Notes under the pieces: generated by a model
Told to the model about the DNA's origin: nothing
The model's database searches: none
What the model saw: the letters and a program-made list of their open reading frames with translations, nothing else
Position numbers and translations under genes: made by a program
From: Saprospiraceae bacterium
GTDB taxonomy: Bacteria; Bacteroidota; Bacteroidia; Chitinophagales; Saprospiraceae
Direction: 5' to 3'
Length of the DNA stretch: 64,000 bases
NCBI GenBank assembly: GCA_020848995.1
Contig: JADLHA010000048.1
Coordinates: forward strand, 1-64,000
Shown here: positions 54,876-64,000 of the stretch, one piece after another
How positions within the stretch are numbered: position 1 is the first letter of the stretch
Layout: each line of letters begins with the position of its first letter

Positions 54876-57401
54876 TTATTCATCGTCGTCGGCCTCTTCA
54901 GGCGACGGAGAAAAAGGTGTTGAGGCCAGGGAATCGGCAGAATCATCCTCTTCCCGGTCAATTACGGTCACGTCGGCAATTTCGTCACCTTCATCGAGGC
55001 GAATCAGACGAACTCCCTGGGTTGCGCGTCCCATGGTGCGCAATTCTCCCACTTCCATGCGAATCATGACGCCCTGGGTAGTTGTGATCATGAGGTCCTG
55101 ACTGTCGTTTACATTTTTGATGGCTACCAGCTCCCCGGTTTTTTCCGTGAGCTTCAGGGTGCGAACGCCCTTGCCACCCCGGTTGGTGACGCTGTAATCT
55201 TCGAGTGCGGTGCGCTTGCCGTTGCCCTTTTCGGAAACGACCAGGATGGTCGTGGCAGTATCCTCCGGATCAACGCAGACCATTCCAACGACCCAGTCCC
55301 CTTCCGCATCCAGGCGAATGGCGCGCACACCGGCTGCATTGCGCCCCATGGCCCTGACCTTAGACTCAGAAAAGCGGATCGCCCTCCCCTTTCTGTTTGC
55401 AATGACGACTTCATTGCGGCCATTGGTAAGCTTTGCTTCGACGAGCTGGTCGCCATCGTGGATGTTGATGGCTATGATCCCATTGGCCCTCGGCCGGCTG
55501 AAATCTCTCAGACTGCTCTTTTTGATGATGCCATTTTTAGTGCACAGCAAAATAGAATGGGAATCGAGGAAAGCCTGGTCTTCCAGATCTTCCACGTTGA
55601 TGTAGGCCCTTACCCGGTCTTCTTGCGGAAGATTCAGCAGGTTCAGAATAGAGCGGCCGGTGCTGACCTTACTCGTCTCGGGGATTTCATAAACCCGCAG
55701 CCAGTAACACTTGCCCAATTCTGTGAAAAGCAGCAGGTAATTGTGGTTGCTGGCAACAAACATGTGTTCTATGAAATCTTCCTCCCGTGTCTTACTTCCG
55801 GTAGATCCTCGGCCACCTCGGCTCTGGGTACGGTATTCGCTGACCTTGGTGCGCTTGATGTAACCGAGATGGGTTATGGTGACCACGACCTGGTCGTTTG
55901 CGATCATGTCTTCGATGTTGATGTCCCCATCGACCTGAGTGATCTCGGTTTTCCGGTCGTCGCCGAATTTGTCTTTTACGTTGGTGAGCTCCCGGCGGAT
56001 GATGTCTCTTTGCAGCGATTCGTCAGCAAGGATTCTTTCCAGCCGCTCGATTTCTGCAAGCAGTTGTTGGTATTCCTCCTTGATTTTGTCTCGTTCCAGT
56101 CCGGTCAGACGCTGAAGACGCATGTCGAGAATGGCCTTGGCCTGTATTTCGGAGAGCTGGAATTGGGTCATCAATCCAGTTTTGGCTTCATCCACGGTAG
56201 CGGAGGCCCGAATCAGGGCAATCACTTCGTCGAGGTGGTCCAAGGCGATGAGCAAACCTTCGAGGATGTGGGCGCGCTCCCGTGCATTTTTCAACTCGAA
56301 TTGTGTACGGCGCACGATGACTTTAAGTCGGAACGCAATGAATTCGGAGAGGAGGGCGCGAAGGCCAAGGCTCATCGGCCGGCCATTCACCAGGGCAATG
56401 TTGTTGATGCCGATGCTCGTTTGAAGCGACGTGTATTTGTATAGATTGCTCAGCACGACACTTGAAATGGCGTCCCTTTTTAGTTCGATGATGACCCGGA
56501 TGCCGTCGCGGTCCGATTCGTCGCGGATGTCGCTTATGCCAGCAATCCTTTCTTCGTTTACGAGGTCAGCCATTTTTTGGATCATCATGGCCTTATTGAC
56601 CTGATAGGGCACCTCAGAGATGAGGATAACTTCCCGGTTGTCGATGACCTGGATTTCTGCTTTGCCGCGTAAAAGAATCTTGCCTTTGCCGTTTTCATAG
56701 GCTTCGCGAATGCCGCTGACCCCATAGATCGTTCCTCCGGTTGGAAAGTCCGGCCCCGGCAGGTGGGTCATGAGCTCGTCAAGATCGATCGCAGGATTGT
56801 CCAACATGGCGATCGCAGCATTACAGACCTCTGAGAGGTTGTGGGGAAGCATGTTGGTAGCCATGCCTACGGCGATGCCGGAAGAACCGTTGATCAGCAG
56901 GTTTGGGATCTTGGCGGGCAGGACCGAGGGTTCCTCCAGGCTGTCGTCGAAATTCAGCCTCCAGTCTACTGTATCCTTATCGATGTCATCCAGCAATTCT
57001 TCTGAAATTCTGGAGAGCCTAGCTTCGGTGTAACGCATGGCTGCCGGGCTGTCTCCGTCCATCGATCCAAAATTGCCCTGGCCGTCTACCAGCGGGTAGC
57101 GCATGGACCAGTCCTGAGCCATGCGGACCATGGCATCATAAACGGAGCCGTCACCGTGCGGATGGTACTTTCCAAGGACTTCCCCGACAATCCGTGCCGA
57201 TTTTTTATAGGGTTTGTTGTAAGGCAACCCGAGTTCGTGCATCCCATACATCACCCTGCGATGTACCGGTTTGAGTCCGTCCCGGACGTCCGGAAGGGCC
57301 CGAGCTACGATTACGGACATCGAATAGTCGATGTACGAATTTCGCAGCAACTCCTCGATGTTTACCGGGATGATTTTATCATTTTCCTGCATTGATTCCA
57401 A
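54876..57401 (-). CDS. gyrA: DNA gyrase subunit A
   Basis: 841 residues. ATP-dependent negative supercoiling with GyrB. The catalytic Tyr124 is in [11 protein letters not shown]; the breakage-reunion domain, coiled coil and six-bladed C-terminal wrapping domain are complete, with a GyrA-box-like QSRGGRG and an acidic tail (SPEEADDDE). The quinolone pocket reads [12 protein letters not shown], with Gly at the position of E. coli Ser83, and Asp87 kept. Start ATG 57401 or 57392. gyrB is not in the window. Confidence 0.97.
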   Translation of the reverse strand: MESMQENDKIIPVNIEELLRNSYIDYSMSVIVARALPDVRDGLKPVHRRVMYGMHELGLPYNKPYKKSARIVGEVLGKYHPHGDGSVYDAMVRMAQDWSMRYPLVDGQGNFGSMDGDSPAAMRYTEARLSRISEELLDDIDKDTVDWRLNFDDSLEEPSVLPAKIPNLLINGSSGIAVGMATNMLPHNLSEVCNAAIAMLDNPAIDLDELMTHLPGPDFPTGGTIYGVSGIREAYENGKGKILLRGKAEIQVIDNREVILISEVPYQVNKAMMIQKMADLVNEERIAGISDIRDESDRDGIRVIIELKRDAISSVVLSNLYKYTSLQTSIGINNIALVNGRPMSLGLRALLSEFIAFRLKVIVRRTQFELKNARERAHILEGLLIALDHLDEVIALIRASATVDEAKTGLMTQFQLSEIQAKAILDMRLQRLTGLERDKIKEEYQQLLAEIERLERILADESLQRDIIRRELTNVKDKFGDDRKTEITQVDGDINIEDMIANDQVVVTITHLGYIKRTKVSEYRTQSRGGRGSTGSKTREEDFIEHMFVASNHNYLLLFTELGKCYWLRVYEIPETSKVSTGRSILNLLNLPQEDRVRAYINVEDLEDQAFLDSHSILLCTKNGIIKKSSLRDFSRPRANGIIAINIHDGDQLVEAKLTNGRNEVVIANRKGRAIRFSESKVRAMGRNAAGVRAIRLDAEGDWVVGMVCVDPEDTATTILVVSEKGNGKRTALEDYSVTNRGGKGVRTLKLTEKTGELVAIKNVNDSQDLMITTTQGVMIRMEVGELRTMGRATQGVRLIRLDEGDEIADVTVIDREEDDSADSLASTPFSPSPEEADDDE

Positions 57402-57420
57402 ATGTGGGTTTATGAGGCCG

Positions 57421-57428
57421 CAAAGTTA
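57421..57428 (-). promoter_or_regulatory. Predicted promoter core for gyrA
   Basis: Minus-strand TAACTTTG followed by CGG, 19 bases before the gyrA ATG. A TTTTGG run 23 bases upstream may serve as the -33 box. Confidence 0.5.
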
Positions 57429-57555
57429 CAAAACCCCTTGCTTTTTATAGGCCAAAATTGTGAATAAAATCAATTTAAATATTAGATATTCAATCATTTA
57501 CAAATAACAGTTCGCTGGAATTGGCCTGTGGAGCGACTCCTTGGCCTGGCCTTTC

Positions 57556-57563
57556 TAACTTTG
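57556..57563 (+). promoter_or_regulatory. Predicted promoter core for ubiE-porT
   Basis: TAACTTTG followed by CAC fits the consensus and lies inside the ORF-track N-terminus of ubiE, 14 bases before the CTG proposed as start. Confidence 0.45.
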
Positions 57564-57577
57564 CACAAATAAAGCCA

Positions 57578-58309
57578 CTGACGCAAGTCAAACCATACAG
57601 CCCTTCCGGATCTAAAAAGGATCAGGTCACCCGGATGTTCGATCGCATTTCGGGTAGCTATGACTTCCTGAACAGTATGCTTTCCCTAGGTATCGACCGG
57701 TATTGGAGGTCTCGTCTGGTCAGGGGGCTGCCCTTTGAACGGGAAAGTGACCTGAATTTTTTGGACGTCGCCGCAGGGACTGGGGCCTTGTCGATCGCAG
57801 CCGCTAAATGTTACCCCAATGCCCGGATCTTCGCCGTTGACCTGTCTAAGGGTATGCTTCTGAAAGCGGAAGCCATCTTCAAAAAAAGAAATCTTGACAG
57901 CCGGATCTCCACCTGTTTGGGAGATGCCGAGGCCCTCCCCTTTACCGACGAGCATTTTGATGCAGTTTTCATCGCTTTTGGCGTCAGGAATTTTGAACAT
58001 CTATCTCTTGGCTTGTCTGAAATGAGGCGTGTGCTGAAACCCGGGGGCGCAATTCACATTTTGGAGTTTTCGCGTCCGACCAAATTCCCTTTTAAACAGT
58101 TGTTCGCTTTTTATTTTCGCTATGTGTTGCCGCGGATTGGAAACTGGTGGTCCCGCGACCCGAGGGCTTATGCCTACCTGTTCGAATCTGTACAACATTT
58201 TCCTGATTATCAGCGTTTCACACAGATCATGGCAGAAGCTGGCCTGAAGAACTGTCAATTCAATCCCCTGACTTTCGGAATATGCACCATTTACTGCGGT
58301 ACCAAATAA
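57578..58309 (+). CDS. ubiE: Demethylmenaquinone methyltransferase
   Basis: Also named menG. Methylates demethylmenaquinone to menaquinone with SAM. Motif I VAAGTGALSIAAA, post-I IFAVDLSKGMLL, GDAEALPF and FGVRNFEHLSLGL are typical. The track start TTG 57521 precedes a predicted promoter; homologues begin (M)TQVKPYSPSGSKK, which places the start at CTG 57578 (about 243 residues). If CTG is not used, TTG 57521 is the only upstream choice in frame. porT overlaps the 3' end by 28 bases. Confidence 0.93.
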   Translation: MTQVKPYSPSGSKKDQVTRMFDRISGSYDFLNSMLSLGIDRYWRSRLVRGLPFERESDLNFLDVAAGTGALSIAAAKCYPNARIFAVDLSKGMLLKAEAIFKKRNLDSRISTCLGDAEALPFTDEHFDAVFIAFGVRNFEHLSLGLSEMRRVLKPGGAIHILEFSRPTKFPFKQLFAFYFRYVLPRIGNWWSRDPRAYAYLFESVQHFPDYQRFTQIMAEAGLKNCQFNPLTFGICTIYCGTK

Positions 58310-58998
58310 GTCTCATCCTGCTGGGAATGCTGTGCCTTGCTACCGCATGGGGCCAGGAAAGAACGGGAAGCTACCATTACAACTCGTTTAAAAACAAAAA
58401 GCATTATTTCGGTCTTACCCTGGGTTACAACTCAAGCGGATTTAAGATCGAACACTCGCGCAGATTCATCAACAATGAATTGTACCGTTGGAATGAAGGG
58501 GTGAGCAACCCTGGGTTGACATTGAGTATGATCACCAATTTCAAGCTCGGAGACCATTTTGATTTCAGGGTGCTGCCTTCCATCGCTTTGTCCTACAGAA
58601 CCCTGTCTTATCAGGAACTCAACAGCACGGTGGAACGCAAAGAACGCATTGAGTCAGTTTTCGGGGAACTTCCGCTCCTGCTCCGGTTTACCAGTATGCC
58701 ATACCGGGACAAGCGCGTTTTCTTTCTGGCGGGAGTAAAGTATTCTTATGATTTTTCATCCAACAGCAGATCCGACAAGAACTTTTTTAAGATCATACGC
58801 ATCTCTCCTCACGATTTTCAGTTTGAAGTGGGTGCCGGAATACAACTTTACCTGCGTTATTTCATTTTTTCGCCGGAAATCAAATTTTCACATGGCTTAA
58901 ACAATGTGTTGATCTACGATGCCACGCTCCCCGAATCGACGATCATCGAGAAATTGTTTTCGAAAAGCTTCACGATTTCATTTCATTTTGAGGGATGA
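58282..58998 (+). CDS. porT: Type IX secretion/gliding protein PorT
   Basis: 238 residues. A signal peptide ends near AWGQ, followed by an eight-stranded outer-membrane barrel (YFGLTLGYNSSGFKIEHS, LPSIALSYRTLSY, FEVGAGIQLYLRYFIFSPEIKFSHGLNN) and a final FTISFHFEG. Length and the place immediately behind ubiE match porT in other Bacteroidota. PorT is required for T9SS export in characterised species. The reading frame overlaps ubiE, so expression is coupled to menaquinone methylation by position only. Confidence 0.85.
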   Translation: MHHLLRYQISLILLGMLCLATAWGQERTGSYHYNSFKNKKHYFGLTLGYNSSGFKIEHSRRFINNELYRWNEGVSNPGLTLSMITNFKLGDHFDFRVLPSIALSYRTLSYQELNSTVERKERIESVFGELPLLLRFTSMPYRDKRVFFLAGVKYSYDFSSNSRSDKNFFKIIRISPHDFQFEVGAGIQLYLRYFIFSPEIKFSHGLNNVLIYDATLPESTIIEKLFSKSFTISFHFEG

Positions 58999-59572
58999 GC
59001 CAGGATTCGCGCTCCAGAATGCAATCGGAATAAAACCGGCAAACCAGTTCGCCAAGCAAGTCTTCTTTTTCCAACATGGCTGGAAGCACGGTGGTGAGAT
59101 CAGCTGGAAAAGACAGTTTGGCATTTGTGCGCTTCAGGGCCTTTTCAATTCCCATCAGGGAAGTGTAAACGTCCAGCCACCGGTGGCTGACCATTTCGCT
59201 GACCAGGCCGGCGACCCTCTGCGGCAGGATATCCGCACCTTCGGAAAGTTGTTGGTAACACCACTCGGAAAATTCCCCATAAGACTTGGTGAAAAACCGG
59301 TCCCAGTTGTTGAATAAAAGGTAGTCTGCTATGATGTCGCTGGCAACAGGTGCATACTTTCCCACACTGGGGTGAAAGTGCCGGTTTAGTTCATGGATAG
59401 ACGGATGCTGGCTGGAAAAATGGTCAATTGCCCGGTGAAACCGAGCTCCCTGTGCCGCGGCTGCAGACAAAGTGCGCTTCTCCTGTGCGTTGCATAGGTC
59501 GAATGCAAAATTACCGGGAACGAGCGTTTTATGTTCCGGATAGTTCAAGGCGAGATGAACGAGGTAGTTCAC
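58970..59572 (-). CDS. ACP phosphodiesterase-like protein (AcpH/DUF479)
   Basis: 200 residues. MNYLVHLALNYPEHKTLVPGNFAFDL and GARFHRAIDHFSSQHPSI match the AcpH family, which removes the 4'-phosphopantetheine arm from acyl carrier protein; the His and Asp residues in FHRAIDHF and the later SDIIADYLL are the expected metal ligands. Overlaps the porT end by 29 bases on the other strand. Activity in Bacteroidota members is not established. Confidence 0.82.
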   Translation of the reverse strand: MNYLVHLALNYPEHKTLVPGNFAFDLCNAQEKRTLSAAAAQGARFHRAIDHFSSQHPSIHELNRHFHPSVGKYAPVASDIIADYLLFNNWDRFFTKSYGEFSEWCYQQLSEGADILPQRVAGLVSEMVSHRWLDVYTSLMGIEKALKRTNAKLSFPADLTTVLPAMLEKEDLLGELVCRFYSDCILERESWLIPQNEMKS

Positions 59573-59619
59573 AGGTTACAGCCGCGCGTGAAGCGCCTTA
59601 TCAAAGTGTCTAATTTTTC

Positions 59620-59627
59620 TATTTTTG
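59620..59627 (+). promoter_or_regulatory. Predicted promoter core for ychF
   Basis: TATTTTTG followed by CGC, 19 bases before the ychF ATG; no clear -33 TTG. Confidence 0.45.
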
Positions 59628-59646
59628 CGCTCTAAAAAAATCCGCC

Positions 59647-60738
59647 ATGGGATTACAATGTGGGATCGTCGGATTGCCTAACGTAGGAAAGTCGACTTTG
59701 TTCAACGCTTTGACTTCGGCAGGTGCACTGGCAGCAAATTATCCTTTCGCGACCAAGGATCCCAATATTGGGGTGATTACGGTGCAGGATCCCCGTCTCA
59801 ACCAGCTTGCGAGCCTGGTGAATCCACAACGCACGGTGCCCACGACGGTTGATATTGTCGATATTGCCGGCCTGATCCGTGGTGCTTCCAAGGGAGAAGG
59901 TTTGGGAAATCAGTTTCTTGCCAACATTAGGGAAGTAGATGCCATCCTGCACGTGGTCAGGGCGTTCGACAACGACAACGTCGTGCACGTCGATGGCAAA
60001 GTGGACCCGGTCCGCGATAAGGAAATTGTCGATACAGAACTCATTCTCAAAGACCTGGAAACCCTTGAACGGCGAATGGACAGGCTCCGCAAACAGTCCA
60101 AGAGCGGAGATAAGGAAATCGTGCGCGAATTATCTGTTTTGGAGTCCATTTATAAGCATCTCGAAGTGGGCAAACCGGCAAGGTCATATTCCGGTGAAGG
60201 AGGAGAAACGGCCATTGCCAACGCCCAACTGCTTACTGGGAAGCCCGTTCTTTACATATGCAACGTCGATGAGGCCTCCATCCATACCGGAAACGCTCAT
60301 ACAGCAGCTTTTCAGGCTGCAATCCATGAAGAAAAAGGCAAAATGCTACTGATCTGTGCAGGCATTGAGGCTGAGATCTCAGAGTTGCCTGAAAGTGAGC
60401 GCAGCGCATTTTTTGAGGCCATGGGTCTTGACGAGCCAGGCACTCATAAAATCACCCGTGCGGCATACGACCTTCTGCAGTTGATCACCTACTTCACAGC
60501 CGGCGAGAAAGAAGTTAGGGCCTGGACCGTTTTGCGTGGAGCGAAGGCGCCACAGGCAGCTGGTGTGATCCACTCGGATTTTGAAAAGGGATTTATCCGG
60601 GCAGAAGTGATCAGTTACGATGACTTTGTTCAATTCGGGTCCGAAGCCGCCGCTAGGGCAGCAGGTAAATTATCAACCGAGGGCAAGGATTATATCGTGC
60701 AAGACGGCGACGTCATGCATTTTCTCTTCAACGTTTGA
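59647..60738 (+). CDS. ychF: Redox-regulated ATPase YchF (OLA1 family)
   Basis: 363 residues, the standard length. G1 [37 protein letters not shown] and the C-terminal TGS domain ([31 protein letters not shown]) are intact. The family binds ATP more than GTP and associates with ribosomes. Monocistronic; convergent with the methyltransferase. Confidence 0.97.
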   Translation: MGLQCGIVGLPNVGKSTLFNALTSAGALAANYPFATKDPNIGVITVQDPRLNQLASLVNPQRTVPTTVDIVDIAGLIRGASKGEGLGNQFLANIREVDAILHVVRAFDNDNVVHVDGKVDPVRDKEIVDTELILKDLETLERRMDRLRKQSKSGDKEIVRELSVLESIYKHLEVGKPARSYSGEGGETAIANAQLLTGKPVLYICNVDEASIHTGNAHTAAFQAAIHEEKGKMLLICAGIEAEISELPESERSAFFEAMGLDEPGTHKITRAAYDLLQLITYFTAGEKEVRAWTVLRGAKAPQAAGVIHSDFEKGFIRAEVISYDDFVQFGSEAAARAAGKLSTEGKDYIVQDGDVMHFLFNV

Positions 60739-60750
60739 TGGTTTTTGCTG

Positions 60751-61650
60751 CTATGCTGCATTTCCTGCTTTGCGCAAAAGATAGATCTGGCTGCTGTATT
60801 TGGGCGTTGGATTGAATGAGGCCATGATGTTGCTAATGAGTCCGTGCAGGAAGCCACGCAGTACGGGGAATGACCTTTTGCGATTCCTTTCGCTAAGCAT
60901 CGATACATAAAACGAATCGAAATGCATGGGTAGGGTCTGAAATAGTTCGAAATGCGTTTCCTTCATCAGTTTTTCAAATACTTCAGGTGTAAAATGAAAC
61001 AGGTGTCTAGGAACATCGTAGCCAGCCCAGTCTCTTCCGTAATAAGTGGCATCATGGGATGCCGGATTGGGCAAGGCAACAATTGCAATGCCATCGTCTT
61101 TTAATAACTGGTGGACCTGATCCATTCTTTTTCGGGGTTCTGTTACATGCTCCAGAACATGCCACATCGAAATGATGTCGAAGGATTTGGGGTCGAATGT
61201 TTCCAGTGATTCTTCTCCCGTCACATCAATTCCGAATTGTACCATGGATGCTTCGCGGGTCCTGGAATCGGGCTCTACTCCTTTAACCACAAAGCCGTAT
61301 TGTTGGCACGCACCCAGGAAGTACCCTGCTCCACAGCCTATGTCGAGCAGACACCCCGTTCTTTTGTGTTTTTTGAGAAGTCTGATTTTGCTGCGGAGGG
61401 TAAAGGTTCTTACGAGTTTGTACAGCTTGTTAATAATCCCTTTTGAAGTATTGCTATGAGAAATGTATTGTTCAGATGCGTAGTATGCGGAGAGTGCGTT
61501 GTTTTCGGGACGGGGATTGGTCACGATGAGTTTACATTGACTACATTGTTCAAGTGTAAATGCATGTCCGCTATGGGTGTGGTCCGTGCACTCAAAAAGT
61601 TTTACAAAGCGTTCCCCATTGCATACGGGGCAATTTCTTAAAGTAAACAT
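60751..61650 (-). CDS. SAM-dependent methyltransferase with N-terminal zinc ribbon
   Basis: 299 residues. An N-terminal CPVC..CSQC pair likely binds zinc, then a class I methyltransferase domain with LDIGCGAGYFLG (motif I), GVEPDSRTRE, SMWHVLEHV and IVALPNPAS. The ribbon-plus-methyltransferase design occurs in sugar and lipid modifying enzymes of Bacteroidota (methyltransf_23-like). Substrate unknown. A TATTTTTG core on the minus strand at 61673-61680 is a possible promoter, 23 bases before the ATG. Confidence 0.82.
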   Translation of the reverse strand: MFTLRNCPVCNGERFVKLFECTDHTHSGHAFTLEQCSQCKLIVTNPRPENNALSAYYASEQYISHSNTSKGIINKLYKLVRTFTLRSKIRLLKKHKRTGCLLDIGCGAGYFLGACQQYGFVVKGVEPDSRTREASMVQFGIDVTGEESLETFDPKSFDIISMWHVLEHVTEPRKRMDQVHQLLKDDGIAIVALPNPASHDATYYGRDWAGYDVPRHLFHFTPEVFEKLMKETHFELFQTLPMHFDSFYVSMLSERNRKRSFPVLRGFLHGLISNIMASFNPTPKYSSQIYLLRKAGNAA

Positions 61651-61736
61651 AAGGGGATATAATTTTTGAATGCAAAAATAGAACGCCTGGCCCTTCGGTA
61701 AGCTGGTTGTCGAGGATGTATTTCCGTCACTCTGCC

Positions 61737-64000
61737 CTACTTCAATAGGGTGATGTTGCCGACTTTAACGTGCTGATCCTGTTCTAGGCAACTGAATTTG
61801 AGCAAGTAGCCAAAGACATCCGGAGACAGCTTCTTGTTTTTGTAGGTTCCGTCCCAGCAAACGGCAGGATCTTTTGTCGCAAAAACCTGTTCGCCCCAAC
61901 GAGAGTGAATGATCAATTCTACCCTGGCAAGCGTGCCGGCACGGGTGCGTATGCACAGTTCGTCATTTTTCGAATCCCCATTGGGGGAAAAGGCATTGGG
62001 CAGGAAGACCGCCTCCGGGCAAGTTTGAACGGTCACTTGGACTCCGGCCGTTGCGGTACATCCATTTTCATCGGTAACGGTTACTGTATAGCGCGTTGTT
62101 TTTAAAGGGCGCGCAATGGGGTTATATATGGTGTCATTGCTCAGGCTTCCATCCTTCGGCCCCCAGTCATAGCGCCATCCGGGTCTGTACGTTGCAGTGA
62201 GTTGGGTTTCCTGCCCTGCTACGACTAGGTCAGGGTCAACTGCAACCAACAATTCTGATGAAGGGTCAGTTATTCCTACGGTGTGATGAAACGTCCAGGA
62301 GCATCCCGCCGCATTCAAAATCGTTACAGAGAAGCGGGTTTCTTCGGAAATGACGGCGAGTATGGTGCTATCGTGCGGATCGCCAAGAATGATGGTGCCG
62401 GATTGCCATTCATAGGTGTATTTTCCATCCGGATCTAGGTGAACAGCAAGCTTTACGGTGTCGCCCAGGCACACGACGTCTGGGCCTATGATCCTACCAT
62501 TAAGATGGTAGAGCTCAATGTGCATGGTATCAGCCGATGAACATCCGTAAGCATCGTACACTTTTAAGATATAATCTCCTGAGGTATCGACCTCAGTATT
62601 GAGTACCGGACCATCCGCAAGAAGTTTGCCTTCCAGGTTACACCAACTGTACTTGACATCGGGAGGTTCTGCATTTCCCGTAAGCTGCAAACTGCCTTTG
62701 GCACACAAAATGGTATCCCTGCCTGCGTTGGCAAAAAGCGTTGGAGCAACCAGTACATAGATACTGTCTATTCTGGAACAGGAGTCGGGATAATCGGGAT
62801 CTCGTACGGTTACATAATACCATCCGCTGGAATCCGTGTAACAAAGCGGGTTGTGAGCGTGGACATCGCTGAGCCCTTCAGGAGGGCTCCAGATATAACG
62901 AAGCCTCGGATTGCCTCCAGGGTTAATAGCAGTAGTGTCTCCCGGACAAAGGAAGAGACTGTCGGGCAATTCTATGCTCAAATCGACGACGGTGACTTCC
63001 TGTTCTGCAAACTGCTGACAGATCGTGTCGGATTTCAACCGGATCGTATATTTTCCGGTTTTAGGATACAGGTATTTACCAGATTGGTTAGTCGAATTTC
63101 CTGCACCGTCGCCAAAATCCCAAAGAATTCTGCCTATGGCATTCGTCCTGTACCCTACTTCAAGTGAGCCGCAGTCGTTGGAAACAAAAATTTCTGGAAC
63201 AGGGTGGTCAAGGACTGCCAGTTTTATGCTGTCAGAGATGGAGCAATTGTTTTCGTCCCAGGCGGTGAAGACCAGCCAATAGATACCGGCTTGAGTTGGA
63301 TAGGCCCAAACTTCATTTTGGGTCTTATCTCCGGGGATGAAGATATGGTCATTCCATTTGACCCGGAATGAATCGCCTGGGGGAGCGGATTCCAGGGTGA
63401 TTTTGACGCTATCGCCCGTGCACAGTGAATATTCCTTCTGAAATTTCAGTTTAAAATTCCGGTATTTGACCAGGATGGAAGCCGTGTCTTGACATTGGGT
63501 GCTGTCACCGGCCAACACAAAAAAACGTGTATTTGCATTGATTTGAGTGGAATAGACGGAATCTGTCGACAGTACATTATGAAAAGCAGGGTCTAGTGAC
63601 CATTTAAACGCTTTTGTAGAATCCGACGATGCGCTGAGGTTGACCTTGCCATCACAGCTCACGCTGTCTGCCGTCAACATAAGATTCACTTGATTTCGTA
63701 CGACCACGAGGAATGCGGCTTCAAGGCTGCAAGGGCCTTCACTGACGGTAACGCGGTAAGTTGTCGTTTTCGTTGGCCGCGCCAGGGGATTTGAAGGGTC
63801 ACTCAGCACAAGGCCTTCCGTTGGCTGCCAGTTGTAGCTTAAACCGGGTTTTGACGATTTTACCAGGCGTACGGAATCGCCGAGGCAGAGATCATACTCA
63901 TTGCCGTTAAATTCGATGTCGATCAGCGGGAGTTCTATAGAGCTTTGCATACTGTCTTCACAACCGAATTCGTCTCCAATCCTTAAGTGTACTTCATATT
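61737..64000 (-). CDS. Giant gliding-associated T9SS cargo protein, 5' partial
   Basis: At least 754 residues; the frame is open beyond the track start (63950) to the window end (..VHLRIGDEFGCEDSMQSS), so the N-terminus is missing. Repeated Ig-like modules of about 80-100 residues share the C.GDSV.L and P.ARP.KTT.Y.VTV pattern, with one PKD unit (LWDFGDGAGN). The C-terminus is a gliding-type (type B, CHU_C) domain: FLPNAFSPNGDSKND, ELIIHSRWGEQVF, CWDGTYKNK and KVGNITLLK. Predicted T9SS export to the surface, possibly for adhesion or gliding. Confidence 0.88.
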   Translation of the reverse strand, partial: YEVHLRIGDEFGCEDSMQSSIELPLIDIEFNGNEYDLCLGDSVRLVKSSKPGLSYNWQPTEGLVLSDPSNPLARPTKTTTYRVTVSEGPCSLEAAFLVVVRNQVNLMLTADSVSCDGKVNLSASSDSTKAFKWSLDPAFHNVLSTDSVYSTQINANTRFFVLAGDSTQCQDTASILVKYRNFKLKFQKEYSLCTGDSVKITLESAPPGDSFRVKWNDHIFIPGDKTQNEVWAYPTQAGIYWLVFTAWDENNCSISDSIKLAVLDHPVPEIFVSNDCGSLEVGYRTNAIGRILWDFGDGAGNSTNQSGKYLYPKTGKYTIRLKSDTICQQFAEQEVTVVDLSIELPDSLFLCPGDTTAINPGGNPRLRYIWSPPEGLSDVHAHNPLCYTDSSGWYYVTVRDPDYPDSCSRIDSIYVLVAPTLFANAGRDTILCAKGSLQLTGNAEPPDVKYSWCNLEGKLLADGPVLNTEVDTSGDYILKVYDAYGCSSADTMHIELYHLNGRIIGPDVVCLGDTVKLAVHLDPDGKYTYEWQSGTIILGDPHDSTILAVISEETRFSVTILNAAGCSWTFHHTVGITDPSSELLVAVDPDLVVAGQETQLTATYRPGWRYDWGPKDGSLSNDTIYNPIARPLKTTRYTVTVTDENGCTATAGVQVTVQTCPEAVFLPNAFSPNGDSKNDELCIRTRAGTLARVELIIHSRWGEQVFATKDPAVCWDGTYKNKKLSPDVFGYLLKFSCLEQDQHVKVGNITLLK

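Noticed and set aside
55458-56444. 328-residue plus-strand ORF
   Set aside because: Antisense shadow of gyrA, a fully conserved gene; no recognisable domain.
1-64000. CRISPR array, prophage or complete insertion sequence
   Set aside because: No regularly spaced direct repeats, no cas, integrase, phage or transposase genes seen on either strand.

Overview
The window is a chromosomal piece of a Bacteroidota bacterium, most likely of the Saprospiria/Chitinophagia side. The reasons are: an alternative complex III (act) cluster joined to an aa3-type oxidase; type IX secretion (T9SS) cargo with type A and gliding-type C-terminal domains; a porT gene directly behind ubiE/menG; bacillithiol synthesis (bshC); a UbiD-family decarboxylase; and repeated TAnnTTTG promoter cores in front of genes. 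The placement is inferred from gene content only. No rRNA, phage, transposase gene or CRISPR array was seen.

Layout. 1-6.8 kb: two tandem paralogous secreted giants (the first cut by the window edge), each with HYR-like modules, a dockerin-like segment, a cohesin-like domain and a T9SS tail. 6.8-14.5 kb: a compact minus-strand operon of six genes (ubiD family, NOL1/NOP2/Sun rRNA methyltransferase, M28 peptidase, folK, deoxynucleoside kinase, sppA). 14.6-15.4 kb: thyA. 15.6-32.1 kb: a 16-kb respiratory operon, actABCDEF then coxB, coxA, ctaB, two subunit III genes, a subunit IV-like gene, a SCO-like protein without its copper cysteines, a DUF420 protein and a small CPMC membrane protein. 32-46 kb: mixed short units (a small outer-membrane barrel, ung, a seven-repeat secreted protein, tRNA-Arg, a DUF4412-like protein, yajC, aroK-trxB, dnaG, dapB, accD, bshC, a DppB-type permease, a barrel protein). 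46-51 kb: plus-strand run engB, plsB-like, exonuclease, selU, selD. 51-53 kb: two charged helical proteins plus a lipoprotein. 53-57.4 kb: gyrA, a TPR protein and a MazG-like protein on the minus strand. 57.5-61.7 kb: ubiE-porT, an AcpH-like gene, ychF and a methyltransferase. 61.7 kb to the end: a very large gliding-associated T9SS cargo gene, cut by the window end.

How it works together. The act/cox cluster encodes a complete quinol-to-oxygen chain: ActABCDEF oxidise menaquinol and pass electrons through c hemes to CuA of CoxB and on to CoxA; CtaB supplies heme O/A precursor; the SCO-like, DUF420 and CPMC proteins sit where oxidase assembly factors usually sit. UbiD and UbiE/MenG fit the menaquinone supply. 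PorT belongs to the T9SS that would export the four or five cargo proteins seen here.

The most notable observations are: CoxB carries a C-terminal OmpA-type peptidoglycan-binding domain with an intact motif, suggesting an oxidase tethered to the cell wall; the SCO-like protein in the same operon lacks all copper ligands; several subunits carry His-rich tails; ActA carries six rather than five heme motifs; and there is a short inverted-repeat element beside accD. Many starts were moved inside the ORF-track entries on homology or promoter grounds; those choices are stated per gene.
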